Below, one piece after another: positions 22,962 through 30,725 of a stretch of 51,163 bases of DNA. The stretch comes from Spirochaetales bacterium. Its GTDB lineage: Bacteria > Spirochaetota > Spirochaetia > DSM-2461. A program made the position numbers and the translations under genes. The stretch is taken from assembly GCA_016936555.1 (NCBI GenBank), contig JAFGXR010000035.1, positions 1 to 51,163 on the forward strand, read 5' to 3'. Position 1 is the stretch's first letter. The number at the start of each line of letters is the position of its first letter. Below the pieces are notes generated by a model. It worked only from the letters and a program-made list of their open reading frames with translations. It ran no database searches and was not told where the DNA came from.

Positions 22962-23822
22962 TCAGAAAATCCGCTGAAGGGTGAAATCCACCCAGAAAAA
23001 ACCGTGTGTCTGCCGGATATCTTCTGTAAGGAGGCGGCTTAAATCCCCTGCGGGATGGTCCAGACCGCTCCAGAGCTCACGGTCCGCTTCATATCCGGTC
23101 TGTATAAAAATCATATTGGGATAGAATATGTCCGCCCAGGACCGGAATTCCTCTTTCATCGAAGTCAGAGAGGAAAACTCCTGGGAATCGTTGACGAAGA
23201 TGAGGTCGCCCCTGTAGCGGGGAGGCATCCAGCGGGGATCCCAGTGTTTGAGAAAGAGCCGGTAATCCTGCTTATAGGATCGGACAAGGCTCTCCCATTC
23301 CTGTGCCATCTTATCGTCGATTCTTGTCCCCCATCCATCAGTTCCCCCTATTCTGAACCACTCGACATCCACCCCGAATCCGGCGACGGAGCTGTGATGC
23401 CCGTACCGGTCCAGAACCAGGCGGATCAGATCGCCGAGGTCGCCGTCGCCCGGTTCGACCTGCAGGAACACTTTGATCCCCTTTCGATCAAAAAAGTCGA
23501 GGTATTTTTCGTTTTCGTCGAAAGTGGAAAAAAGCACATTGTCCACCTCCCCTTTCTCTCCGGGGAAATTCAGGCGGCAGAGAGACTGCCCTTTATCGCT
23601 GACGATCTCTCCGACGATCCAGATCAGCGCCGGCGAGGCGGCATCGGTGTCCCCGGCAATCGATTTGACCATGGAAGCCCATTCCCTTTCATCGGGAAAC
23701 GGCCTTATGCCGTACCGGGAAGAACGGGCTCCCCCGTAAACCATTTTCCTTTCCGGTCCCGAGCCGGCACAGGATGCAAAGAGAAGAACAGAGAGAATAA
23801 TGAGAGAGATACATCTTTTCAT
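22962..23822 (-). CDS. Lipoprotein with TIM-barrel-like domain in a sugar ABC operon
   Basis: The 286-residue protein has a lipoprotein signal peptide ending in LLFASC, with the lipid-accepting Cys at 18. The mature part shows motifs usual for glycoside-hydrolase-like barrels (GIKVFLQVEPGDGDLGDL and VAGFGVDVEWFRIGG, with acidic residues in EP and DVE; LFLKHWDPRWMPPRY; HGFFWVDFTLQRIF). I do not recognise a numbered family, and catalysis is not proven. It is the last gene of the ABC-transporter operon, 2 bases after the MalF-type permease, so a role in binding or degrading the transported carbohydrate at the envelope is likely. Confidence 0.75.
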   Translation of the reverse strand: MKRCISLIILSVLLFASCAGSGPERKMVYGGARSSRYGIRPFPDEREWASMVKSIAGDTDAASPALIWIVGEIVSDKGQSLCRLNFPGEKGEVDNVLFSTFDENEKYLDFFDRKGIKVFLQVEPGDGDLGDLIRLVLDRYGHHSSVAGFGVDVEWFRIGGTDGWGTRIDDKMAQEWESLVRSYKQDYRLFLKHWDPRWMPPRYRGDLIFVNDSQEFSSLTSMKEEFRSWADIFYPNMIFIQTGYEADRELWSGLDHPAGDLSRLLTEDIRQTHGFFWVDFTLQRIF

Positions 23823-23824
23823 AC

Positions 23825-24730
23825 CTAATCCTTAGTATAATCCAATCTGTCGGAGATGTACTTATTTGTGAAAGTCAGAATCAGAATGACAAAGAACATA
23901 AGCCAGGAAACGGCCGCCGCTCTACCGAAACGGGCCATCCGGAAACCGAGTGTCATAAAAAGCAGTGTAGTGGTCAGGCCCGAGTTCTGAACGCCTCCGA
24001 ACTGCCTGTAATCGCCGCAGAGCATGTAGGGTTCGGCGAAGAGCTGCATTCCGAAAATAAGGCTCATCGAGACGGAGAAGAAGATGATGGGAATCATCAG
24101 CGGTACGGTCACTCTCAGGTGCTGCGTCACTTCAGACGCCCCGTCGATCCGCGCCGCTTCATAGAGATCCGAAGGTATGCCCTGAAGCCCGGCCATGTAG
24201 ATGATGGTGTAGTAGCCGATAAACCGCCAGTTGAGAATGATGGAAATCGAGGCTTTGATAGCCACGGGATCGCGGAGCCATTGGATCGGTTCGAATCCGA
24301 TCGCATTGACGATGAAGTTGAGCGGACCCGAGCCGGTGGGGTTGTAGAGCTGCTGGAAAATAATGGCGACCGATACGGCGCTGGTGATATAGGGAAGAAA
24401 ATACACGGTCTTGAAGAAGTCCCGCCCTCTGACGAACTGCCTGTTGAGAAAAATGGCCAGAGGCAGGGATATAAAATGCTGCAGAAGCGACCCCGTCACG
24501 AGAAGGATCAGAGTGTTTTTTAAAGAGATCCAGAACAGGGGATCGCGGTCGGCACCGAAAAAGCGGCTGTAGTTTTTTAATCCCATAAACTCGATGGCTC
24601 CGGTATTTCCCCATTTGAAGAAGGAGATATAGGCGGAATAGCCGATGGGGTAAACCCCGAAGATAAGGAAGAGAATAAAGAACGGCAGAATATAGAGATA
24701 AGGGGTTATTTTCATTGAATTCAATTTCAT
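23825..24730 (-). CDS. Sugar ABC transporter permease, MalF/UgpA type
   Basis: The 301-residue protein has six membrane helices and the EAA loop of ABC importers (YEAARIDGASEVTQH, about 190-205), where the ATPase docks. The N-terminal PYLYILPFFILFLIFGVYPI is typical for the MalF/UgpA side of carbohydrate uptake type-1 importers. With the MalG-type permease at 24744-25580 it forms the channel for the sugar delivered by the binding protein at 25772-27052. A CAGGAG site lies before the ATG. No ATPase gene is in the operon, so a shared MsmK-type ATPase elsewhere is likely. Confidence 0.93.
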   Translation of the reverse strand: MKLNSMKITPYLYILPFFILFLIFGVYPIGYSAYISFFKWGNTGAIEFMGLKNYSRFFGADRDPLFWISLKNTLILLVTGSLLQHFISLPLAIFLNRQFVRGRDFFKTVYFLPYITSAVSVAIIFQQLYNPTGSGPLNFIVNAIGFEPIQWLRDPVAIKASISIILNWRFIGYYTIIYMAGLQGIPSDLYEAARIDGASEVTQHLRVTVPLMIPIIFFSVSMSLIFGMQLFAEPYMLCGDYRQFGGVQNSGLTTTLLFMTLGFRMARFGRAAAVSWLMFFVILILTFTNKYISDRLDYTKD

Positions 24731-24743
24731 GTTATAGCTCCTG

Positions 24744-25580
24744 TCAGCCTTTGAGACTACCGGCGGTGAGGTTGGCGATCATTCTCTTTGAAAAGAAAAT
24801 GAGAACGAGAGTCAAAGGCATCACAGCGATGGCGTTACCCACCATCATGGCTCCCGTTCCGCCGCCGGAGCGGCTGCGGATCGATGCCAGAATAATCGGC
24901 AGGGTGGTGATTTCGGTCTTCCTCAGCAGAATTAGCGGCGTGAGAAAATCATTCCAGGCCCCCAGAAAAGTCAGCATTCCCAGAATGGACAGCCCGGCTT
25001 TGGCCAGGGGAAAGACGATGGTCAGGAGAATGCGGAACTCCCCCATGCCGTCGATCCGGGCCGCATTGAGCAGATCCACGGGAACCGATGTTCTGATGAA
25101 CTGGGTCATGAGAAATATCCCGAAGACATTGGCCATGCCCGGAACGATAAGGGGATACCAGGTGTTCATCCATCCCAGCTTAATGACGATCTGAAAGAAG
25201 GGGATGATGTTGAGAGAGGCGGGAATCATAAAGGTGACGAGAATGATTCGGAATAGGGTTTCCTTTCCCTTGAAGCGGTAGAGGGCGAAAGCCGCTCCGC
25301 CCATGGTGCAGAAAAAAAGAACGGAGACCGTGGCCAGACTGGAGATGAGGATGCTGTTGATAAAGTTTCTCCAGAAAGAAGGCACTTCGCCGAACAGATG
25401 ACTCCAGTTCCCGGCCAGTCCGTCGCCGAAAAAGATATGGGGTGGAATGGTGAACATATTGGAGTCGGGCCAGCTCGCCATTACGAAAATGTAGTAAAAG
25501 GGAAATATAAATATAAAGGCGAATAGGAAAAGGAAGAAATAGGTAAAAACTTTTCCTGTCAGCCCTTTCAATGGGTTCAT
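24744..25580 (-). CDS. Sugar ABC transporter permease, MalG/UgpE type
   Basis: The 278-residue permease has six membrane helices and the EAA loop LLNAARIDGMGEFRI (about 168-182). It is the MalG/UgpE-type partner of the permease at 23825-24730. Unlike most such operons the MalG-type gene comes before the MalF-type gene. A AAAGGA site precedes the ATG. Between it and the binding-protein gene lies a 145-bp inverted-repeat element, which might change the expression ratio between binding protein and permeases. Confidence 0.93.
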   Translation of the reverse strand: MNPLKGLTGKVFTYFFLFLFAFIFIFPFYYIFVMASWPDSNMFTIPPHIFFGDGLAGNWSHLFGEVPSFWRNFINSILISSLATVSVLFFCTMGGAAFALYRFKGKETLFRIILVTFMIPASLNIIPFFQIVIKLGWMNTWYPLIVPGMANVFGIFLMTQFIRTSVPVDLLNAARIDGMGEFRILLTIVFPLAKAGLSILGMLTFLGAWNDFLTPLILLRKTEITTLPIILASIRSRSGGGTGAMMVGNAIAVMPLTLVLIFFSKRMIANLTAGSLKG

Positions 25581-25609
25581 AGTTTATCCTTTGGTTATTA
25601 CTCCGAGGG

Positions 25610-25754
25610 ACTGTTGCAAAAGTCCATCTCCAGAGCCCTCACCAGGCCTCTCCTAAGGCTGTATAGGCGAGCAGGAAGCTTGCTTCCGACCAGCCCAAAG
25701 GGAGAAGGGCCGGAGTTGAGGGGCGGAATAGAAATATCCGACTTTTGCAACAGT
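25610..25754. mobile_element. MITE-like element with 15-bp terminal inverted repeats
   Basis: The 145-bp element starts with ACTGTTGCAAAAGTC and ends with the exact complement, GACTTTTGCAACAGT (25740-25754). It has no coding capacity. Internally it can fold further: GCCCTCACCAGGCCTCTCC pairs imperfectly with a downstream GGGAGAAGGGCCGGAGTTGAGG, so the transcript would form a large hairpin. The ends resemble IS6-family (IS26-like) inverted repeats as I remember them (ACTGTTGCAAA). No clear target-site duplication flanks it. It lies inside the sugar operon between the binding-protein and permease genes. Confidence 0.8.
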
Positions 25755-25771
25755 TTCTGTGGAACAGGAAG

Positions 25772-27052
25772 TTAATCCATGCTGGCTTTCAGGTTGTCGA
25801 GGACATACTGGTACGCTTCGTCGGGTGTGTATTCGCCGGCTACGACGCCGTTAACGGCACTCTGCCAGAAGCCTCTGGCCATCTGATCATATTCACCGGA
25901 AGAAACGGCGGGGATATTTTTGGCTACATCGGCATAGAGGAGTTTGACTTCCTGTCCGCCGAAATACTCATCACCCCCGGCCATGCGGGGATCGTCGAAA
26001 CAGGAAACGAGAGCCGGGAAGGACCCGATCATATCGAGAGTGGACATCTGTGCATCCTGATTGGTACAGATGTATCTGAGAATGTCGTAAGCGAGAGGTT
26101 TCTTTTCTTCGCTGACACTTTCGGGGATTCCCATAAAAGAGCCGCCCATATTGATATAGGAACCGCCGGGAATGTATCCGACTCTCCATTCCCCTACCTG
26201 ATCGGAAGCCATCCACCCTTTCAGAGCTCCGGCGAACCAGGCGCCCATGAGTGATGTGGCGAAACTACCGCTGGAATATCCCGCTTCCCAGGGCTCGGTC
26301 CAGGCTTCGTAATCCGCATGGATTCCTTTTTCATCAATTTCCGCAACCATCTCGAGTATAGATGTGAACTTTTCTTTCGGCTGTAGAAGCTGTCCTTTAT
26401 CGTCAATCCAGCATCCGATGCCGTTGTTGATAGAGACAAGAGCCAGTTCCTGTGCTGAGGAAAGCATCCACTGGTCGGCGGCTCCGTCGTTGTCCCTATC
26501 TTTTGTCACGGCCGAACCGGCTTCGAGATATTCATTCCAGGAAGCCATATTGGCGAAATCGTAACCGCTTTTTTCAGCCATTTCCTTTCTGTAAAACATA
26601 ACTGCCGGAGCGATATCGACGGGAAGCGCGATAAGGGCATTATCTTCCGTTCTGGCATTGGCCGCCGCAAAGGGAGCCAGTTTTTTCACATCGGCTTCTC
26701 CGGTAAAAGGAGCCTGAGAGAGATCGGTAAATCCCCCGCCCGTTACAAACTGTCCGATAAACCCTTCATCAATGACTTCGATATCATTGGCGCCGGCGCC
26801 GGCTGCGATAACAGAGACCAGCCTTTCGTGATGTCCGTCCCAGTCCATTTTGGAAAGCTTGACCGTTACTCCGGGAAACTTCGCTTTGAAATCGTCGGTT
26901 GCGATAATCGCTCCGTAGGCATCTTCAAGCTCATCGAATACCCCGATCGTGATGACATCGGGATTTTTTGCGTCATCCTGCTGGCCGCTGGCCATGAGGA
27001 AACCGAGAGGCAGAATCATAAACAGAAGGGCTGCCAGAAAACTTTTTTTCAT
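25772..27052 (-). CDS. ABC transporter sugar-binding protein, family 1
   Basis: The 426-residue protein has a signal peptide ending MLPLGFLMASGQQ, in the style seen for spirochaetal binding proteins. The mature part is a family 1 solute-binding protein (two lobes, about 33-420) with the usual hints: ITIGVFDELEDAY, IEVIDEGFIGQFVTGGG, VDIAPAVMFYRKEMAEKSG and GSFMGIPES. An internal calcium-loop-like DRDNDGAADQW occurs near residue 186. The ligand, presumably a sugar or oligosaccharide, is not determined. An AGGAG site is present. Two LacI-type operators and a promoter lie upstream; a MITE-like element follows the gene. Confidence 0.93.
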   Translation of the reverse strand: MKKSFLAALLFMILPLGFLMASGQQDDAKNPDVITIGVFDELEDAYGAIIATDDFKAKFPGVTVKLSKMDWDGHHERLVSVIAAGAGANDIEVIDEGFIGQFVTGGGFTDLSQAPFTGEADVKKLAPFAAANARTEDNALIALPVDIAPAVMFYRKEMAEKSGYDFANMASWNEYLEAGSAVTKDRDNDGAADQWMLSSAQELALVSINNGIGCWIDDKGQLLQPKEKFTSILEMVAEIDEKGIHADYEAWTEPWEAGYSSGSFATSLMGAWFAGALKGWMASDQVGEWRVGYIPGGSYINMGGSFMGIPESVSEEKKPLAYDILRYICTNQDAQMSTLDMIGSFPALVSCFDDPRMAGGDEYFGGQEVKLLYADVAKNIPAVSSGEYDQMARGFWQSAVNGVVAGEYTPDEAYQYVLDNLKASMD

Positions 27053-27076
27053 TGTATCTACTCCTTTGACTTTTCA

Positions 27077-27202
27077 TTTTTACGTGAAAACAACTGCTGA
27101 AAAAAAATGAAAAGCTGGTTTATCTTTATGGCTCAATAATTCATCTTTTTCGTTTTCACGTAAAAACATCTTTAGGATAGCGCCAATGGATAATTTTGGC
27201 AA
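27077..27202 (-). promoter_or_regulatory. Promoter and two LacI-type operators of the sugar operon
   Basis: On the minus strand TTGCCA (27197-27202) and TATCCT (27174-27179) are 17 bases apart. A near-palindromic site TTTTCACGTAAAAA (27153-27166, plus strand) lies just downstream at the start point, and its inverse TTTTTACGTGAAAA lies at 27077-27090, with 76 bases between the centres. The central ACGT with flanking A/T runs is typical for LacI-family operators, and two sites at this distance allow DNA looping. No LacI gene is in the window. The rest of 27203-27346 shows nothing further. Confidence 0.75.
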
Positions 27203-27346
27203 GAATTAATTTTACTGGCTCCCGATTTGTGAAATTATTGGAAAAAAGTCCTCTATACCTTTTTCCACGGATCTCAATAATATCATGATCAAAAGACATG
27301 GTCAGGCATTGAGATTCCCGTGAGTGTATTCCTGTTTCATAAGCTG

Positions 27347-28177
27347 TTAAAACTCCAGTTTCAAACCGACACCGGCTTCTTCGACAGGGACAACTGATGA
27401 TAATTCTATTTTCGACTGCAAATCGGTACAGTGACAGGGATGCATAGTTACAATATCTGATTCTTTCAGGTACTGTTTTGTCTTTTCCATCGTACCAGGA
27501 TCGGGATTTAAAAGATGAAATCCGCCGATAACATCTCTGATTTTCTCCTCCCGGCAGACCTCTTTAGCATATTCGATGATATTGCAGATCCCCGAATGGG
27601 AACAACCGGTAATGATGACAAGCCCCTCACGGCTTTTATAGACGATAGCCGAGTCATCAGGGACGGTGTCTCCTCTATCAGCATTATCTTTCATTCCGAT
27701 AGACTGCCGCCCCTCGAAGGAATTCCTTCGCGGAATCCCGCCGAGAAAAACAATCCGGTCAGAAATCCAATGAGGATCTTGATAAAGCTGTACAGGAAAG
27801 AACTTTTTTATTTTTTCTTGTGAAATGAGTGATCCGATATCATAAAATCCCGCGAGATTGATGCCGGAAAAAACCTCGGGATGGGCCAGAAGGACCGGCT
27901 GTTTCAGGGGACTTCCTTCAAAAGCCTGTTCCGCATAGTAGCGGATGAGAGGATCCAAACCCCAGGTATGATCAAGATGCCCGTGAGACAGGACGATATA
28001 ATCTGTCTTTGAAATATCAAGCTGCATTCTTCGGGAGTTCTCCAGGAAGATACCGGAGTATCCCGTATCAAAGAGAATCGAGATATCATCATCTTCCAGA
28101 TAAGCTGAAAAGCCCGGTTCTCCGAGAAAATACCGGTCGATCAATGTGTTGTTGTCCGTCAATATGGATAATTTCAT
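27347..28177 (-). CDS. Metallo-beta-lactamase-fold hydrolase, MptD/DHPPP-synthase-like
   Basis: The 276-residue protein is an MBL-fold enzyme with the metal motif SHGHLDHTWGL (H-x-H-x-D-H), further ligands in GCSHSGICNII and GGFHLL, and HPCHC near the C-terminus. The motif set (LFDTGYSG, SHGHLDHTWG and ITGCSHSGI) is that of the subgroup annotated as 7,8-dihydropterin-6-methyl-aminobenzene-phosphate synthase-like, whose bacterial members have no defined role. Its ATG overlaps the stop of the FliB gene by 4 bases (TTATGA), so both are made together. Confidence 0.87.
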   Translation of the reverse strand: MKLSILTDNNTLIDRYFLGEPGFSAYLEDDDISILFDTGYSGIFLENSRRMQLDISKTDYIVLSHGHLDHTWGLDPLIRYYAEQAFEGSPLKQPVLLAHPEVFSGINLAGFYDIGSLISQEKIKKFFPVQLYQDPHWISDRIVFLGGIPRRNSFEGRQSIGMKDNADRGDTVPDDSAIVYKSREGLVIITGCSHSGICNIIEYAKEVCREEKIRDVIGGFHLLNPDPGTMEKTKQYLKESDIVTMHPCHCTDLQSKIELSSVVPVEEAGVGLKLEF

Positions 28178-29316
28178 AATATCGCCCCCGAAATGAACTC
28201 CATCGAATCAAAATCCCTTCTCTTTATCTCCTGCAGGATATTATACCGGAAGGATTTATGGTGATTAATGATTTTGGAGTGAATCTGAATCATGGAGACC
28301 ACATCTTCGAAGGTTATACCCCCCTTTCGGGATGCCATCACGGCCAGGTAGAAGAGGATCAGAGAATAGCGGAGAACGACCATTATATATACGTCGAAGG
28401 GATCTTCCGCGGGAGAAAAGGGAAAATTTTCCTGAAAGAGCATATTGACCAGGTAGTGTTCCAGCAGATGAGGATTCTCATCGATAAAAGGCTTGAGGAC
28501 CGCATCAAAGACTTTTCCGAAGGAACCGGGTGAAACTCCGGAAAACTCCTCCAGAACAGCCTCGGTGTATTCTGAAAAGACAGGACTCTCATCCTCCCCC
28601 ATCATCCCCAGAGATTCGATTGTATAGATAAAAAGATCCAGATGCTCCGGGGAAAAACCGTTTACGGAACCGGAAAGAGATTCTTGTCCAGTCAGCTTCT
28701 CCATATACAGACCGAGATCGACCAATCTGTTTCTGAGAGGCTGTGAACGATCCTGAACCATTTTAATCGAACGCATTCTTATACCCTGTAAATCTCTTAA
28801 GGGTGATTTCCTCCAGCTTTTACCATTTGTATCAATTTCGCTATTGATGATGAATCTCTTTACACTGAAATCGCTTTCGGCAAACTCTATGGGCTCGTCA
28901 CTTGAAAGAAGCAACCTCACAGCTTCGGGACAGGACATATAGAGGGACAGTTCGCAGACACCGTTCAGAATATTGTAATGGCGCGGGAAGGTATGGCAGA
29001 CATTAGAGAGAGCCTCCTCTCCCAGTTTGCCCTGGATAAGGCAGAGTTTATTCTCATCGAGAAAGGGACACCACCGGTTATCCCTTATGGCTATTTTGCC
29101 GAAATCAACATCTTTGCTGTAACAGTATCTGTTGCGGTAGACATGTTCCGAGAATAGAGGTTTCAAGTCGGGATGTCCGGATTTTCTGTATGATTTAAAG
29201 GTTTTCCTGTCCAGTTCGATATCCCAGCCTATGCAGCAGCTGTCCTCGCAGGCGCCGCCGATGCATTTGAAGTTCCCGATGTAGGAGGGGGTGATTAAAA
29301 GGTCGGGTTTCTTCAT
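28174..29316 (-). CDS. fliB: FliB-family flagellin lysine N-methylase
   Basis: The 380-residue protein starts MKKPDLLITPSYIGNFKC and shows the FliB-type cysteine pattern: CIGGACEDSCCIGWDIEL near residue 18, CPFLDENKLCLIQ near 93 and VCHTFPRHY and MSCPEAVRLLL after it. In Salmonella FliB methylates lysines of flagellin. The cysteine cluster suggests an iron-sulfur enzyme, and whether it belongs to the radical SAM type is not settled by visible motifs. In a spirochaete the target would be flagellin of the periplasmic filament, but another surface protein cannot be excluded. The C-terminal half (about 200-380) is less conserved. It is the first gene of a two-gene unit with the MBL enzyme. Confidence 0.87.
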   Translation of the reverse strand: MKKPDLLITPSYIGNFKCIGGACEDSCCIGWDIELDRKTFKSYRKSGHPDLKPLFSEHVYRNRYCYSKDVDFGKIAIRDNRWCPFLDENKLCLIQGKLGEEALSNVCHTFPRHYNILNGVCELSLYMSCPEAVRLLLSSDEPIEFAESDFSVKRFIINSEIDTNGKSWRKSPLRDLQGIRMRSIKMVQDRSQPLRNRLVDLGLYMEKLTGQESLSGSVNGFSPEHLDLFIYTIESLGMMGEDESPVFSEYTEAVLEEFSGVSPGSFGKVFDAVLKPFIDENPHLLEHYLVNMLFQENFPFSPAEDPFDVYIMVVLRYSLILFYLAVMASRKGGITFEDVVSMIQIHSKIINHHKSFRYNILQEIKRRDFDSMEFISGAIL

Positions 29317-29345
29317 TTATGACTCCGGAAAAGTATGATTAACTT

Positions 29346-29374
29346 ATTTTAATGGAATATGAGTTATTTGTCTT
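29346..29374 (-). promoter_or_regulatory. Predicted promoter of fliB
   Basis: On the minus strand AAGACA (29369-29374) and TAAAAT (29346-29351) are 17 bases apart, about 30 bases before the ATG. It resembles the sigma-70 consensus at 4 and 5 of 6 positions. Confidence 0.45.
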
Positions 29375-29555
29375 GTATGGGGGACAAAAGCCACCGGCAC
29401 CGGTGTTCAGTTGATAAAGTCATCTATATGATCAGCTTGAACAAAATCGGTAAGGAGGATTTAATCCGTAGTGCATCTTTATTTTTAAATTGAAATATAT
29501 AGGAATTGCTTCCGAAAAAATTGATAATCTCGGGGACAGAAAGTTTTTTTCCCGC

Positions 29556-29705
29556 CCCTCACCCCCGGCCCCTCTCCCACGCAGACTGTGTGAAAACTAG
29601 AAGATTGCTTTTACCAACCCTCACCCCCGTCCCCTCTCCCACGCAGACTGTGTGAAAACTAGAAGATTGCTTTTACCAACCCTCACCCCCGTCCCCTCTC
29701 CCACG
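29556..29705. repeat. 62-bp tandem direct repeats, about 2.4 copies
   Basis: Copies start at 29556, 29618 and 29680, an exact 62-base period. The first two copies differ by a single base (CCCCCGG against CCCCCGT). The third keeps the first 26 bases and then changes into the palindromic element at 29680-29766. The unit begins CCCTCACCCCC and includes GCAGACTGTGTGAAAACTAG. Bases 29375-29555 and 29767-29939 on either side hold no convincing gene or RNA. Confidence 0.9.
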
Positions 29706-29766
29706 AGGAGAGGGGGGGAATAGCCCTCTTTAAACTCCTCTCCCTCTGGGAGAGGCCGGGTGAGGG
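29680..29766. repeat. REP-like palindromic element
   Basis: The 87-bp element has CCCTCACCC at its left end (29680-29688) and GGGTGAGGG at its right end (29758-29766). Inside it has two further stems, CCCCTCTCC-cacga-GGAGAGGGG and CCTCTCCC-tct-GGGAGAGG. Elements of this type are usually dispersed in many copies. The element at 25610-25754 contains related CCCTCACC/GGCCTCTCC and GGCCGG/TGAGGGG pieces. Confidence 0.85.
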
Positions 29767-29939
29767 CTGTGGAAATGGGCTTTTGCATCAGCCCCATTCT
29801 TTTTCTATTTATTTTACCAAATTGCTGGATTATGAATTTTTGTTGTAACATCTTGGAAATCGAGCCATTTCGGCCCGTATTTCCGGAGAAGTTAAATGGG
29901 AAAATTGCGATGAGAAATTGGAAAGGGATAATTTCATTC

Positions 29940-30722
29940 TCATAGTTGGGACTCTAAAAGTATGAAATTAATGCTTGTATCATCCCATTTCGAGCCGTCA
30001 TATACATCTAATATTTCAATAATGATATCGGTTGTCTCTGGGACTTTAAAATATTGCAGATTGGGACTATCTTTTACATTGTATTCCAAGGAAAAACTAT
30101 TTTCGGAATTGGATACCTTAATTCTCTTCACCCGTGAATTATATTCATAAAGATAAGGCTTCTCGTATGATACAAATCCATTTGATATGTAAAATCCTGT
30201 TATCGTTAATTCATCAGCATAATGTGCTTCAATCTTTTCCCCTTTTCCGACCCCAGAAACTCCTTCGACCCAGGGTTTAAACAAGGTCATGTCGCCTAGA
30301 TTTCCAGAGGAGAAATCATATTTACTATCACTGTAGGATGATGATGTAGTAAATGATGTAGAACTTAAAAACAAATCATATATACTCCGTCCCCAGAACC
30401 CTCCTGAATCTGGTGAAGATTTGGGCATTTTATAGAGTAAAAGAAAATCATCGGAATATATTGCCAAGTATTTTTGAAACTCTCCGTCTTTCTCAATATA
30501 AAGAAAAGGAATTTTTGAATCTTCTTCATAAAGATACTTAAAAGATTCAACTCTCTTTGAACCTTTACTGATAAACTCATCAATAGTTAAAGTTCCATCC
30601 CTAAATATGTATGTTACATCTGGATTCGGGTAAAAAGTTCCATTAAACTCACCGACATTGCCCTGAGCAAAGGTATGAAAAAAGCAGAGTAATAAAGAAA
30701 CTCGTAAAATAGTCTTTTTCAT
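29940..30722 (-). CDS. Secreted protein with NADase-type glycan-binding domain, next to an RHS tip
   Basis: The 260-residue protein has a signal peptide (MKKTILRVSLLLCFFHTFAQ). The N-terminal half (about 25-145) is a beta-rich domain I do not recognise, with an acidic Ser/Tyr-rich stretch. The C-terminal half (about 150-258) matches the NADase-type glycan-binding domain known in spirochaetal proteins: LFKPWVEGVSGVGKGEKI, LTITGFYISNGF, YNSRVKRIKVSNS and YDGSKWDDTSIN. No catalytic NADase part is present. It starts 3 bases after the stop of the RHS gene and shares the low GC content of the RHS tip, so it could be the immunity partner of the tip, acting in the periplasm; this is inference. The GAGGAC site precedes the ATG. 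No terminator is visible after it. Confidence 0.78.
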   Translation of the reverse strand: MKKTILRVSLLLCFFHTFAQGNVGEFNGTFYPNPDVTYIFRDGTLTIDEFISKGSKRVESFKYLYEEDSKIPFLYIEKDGEFQKYLAIYSDDFLLLYKMPKSSPDSGGFWGRSIYDLFLSSTSFTTSSSYSDSKYDFSSGNLGDMTLFKPWVEGVSGVGKGEKIEAHYADELTITGFYISNGFVSYEKPYLYEYNSRVKRIKVSNSENSFSLEYNVKDSPNLQYFKVPETTDIIIEILDVYDGSKWDDTSINFILLESQL

Positions 30723-30725
30723 CAG

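Noticed and set aside
23055-23828. 257-codon plus-strand frame opposite the lipoprotein gene
   Set aside because: The minus-strand gene has a lipobox and a fitting operon position; the plus frame has none.
29392-29405. CACCGGCACCGGTG palindrome before fliB
   Set aside because: It is short, GC-rich and single; no promoter element close enough supports an operator.
29556-29705. Possible CRISPR array
   Set aside because: The units are directly joined 62-bp copies without different spacers of equal size, and no cas gene is near.
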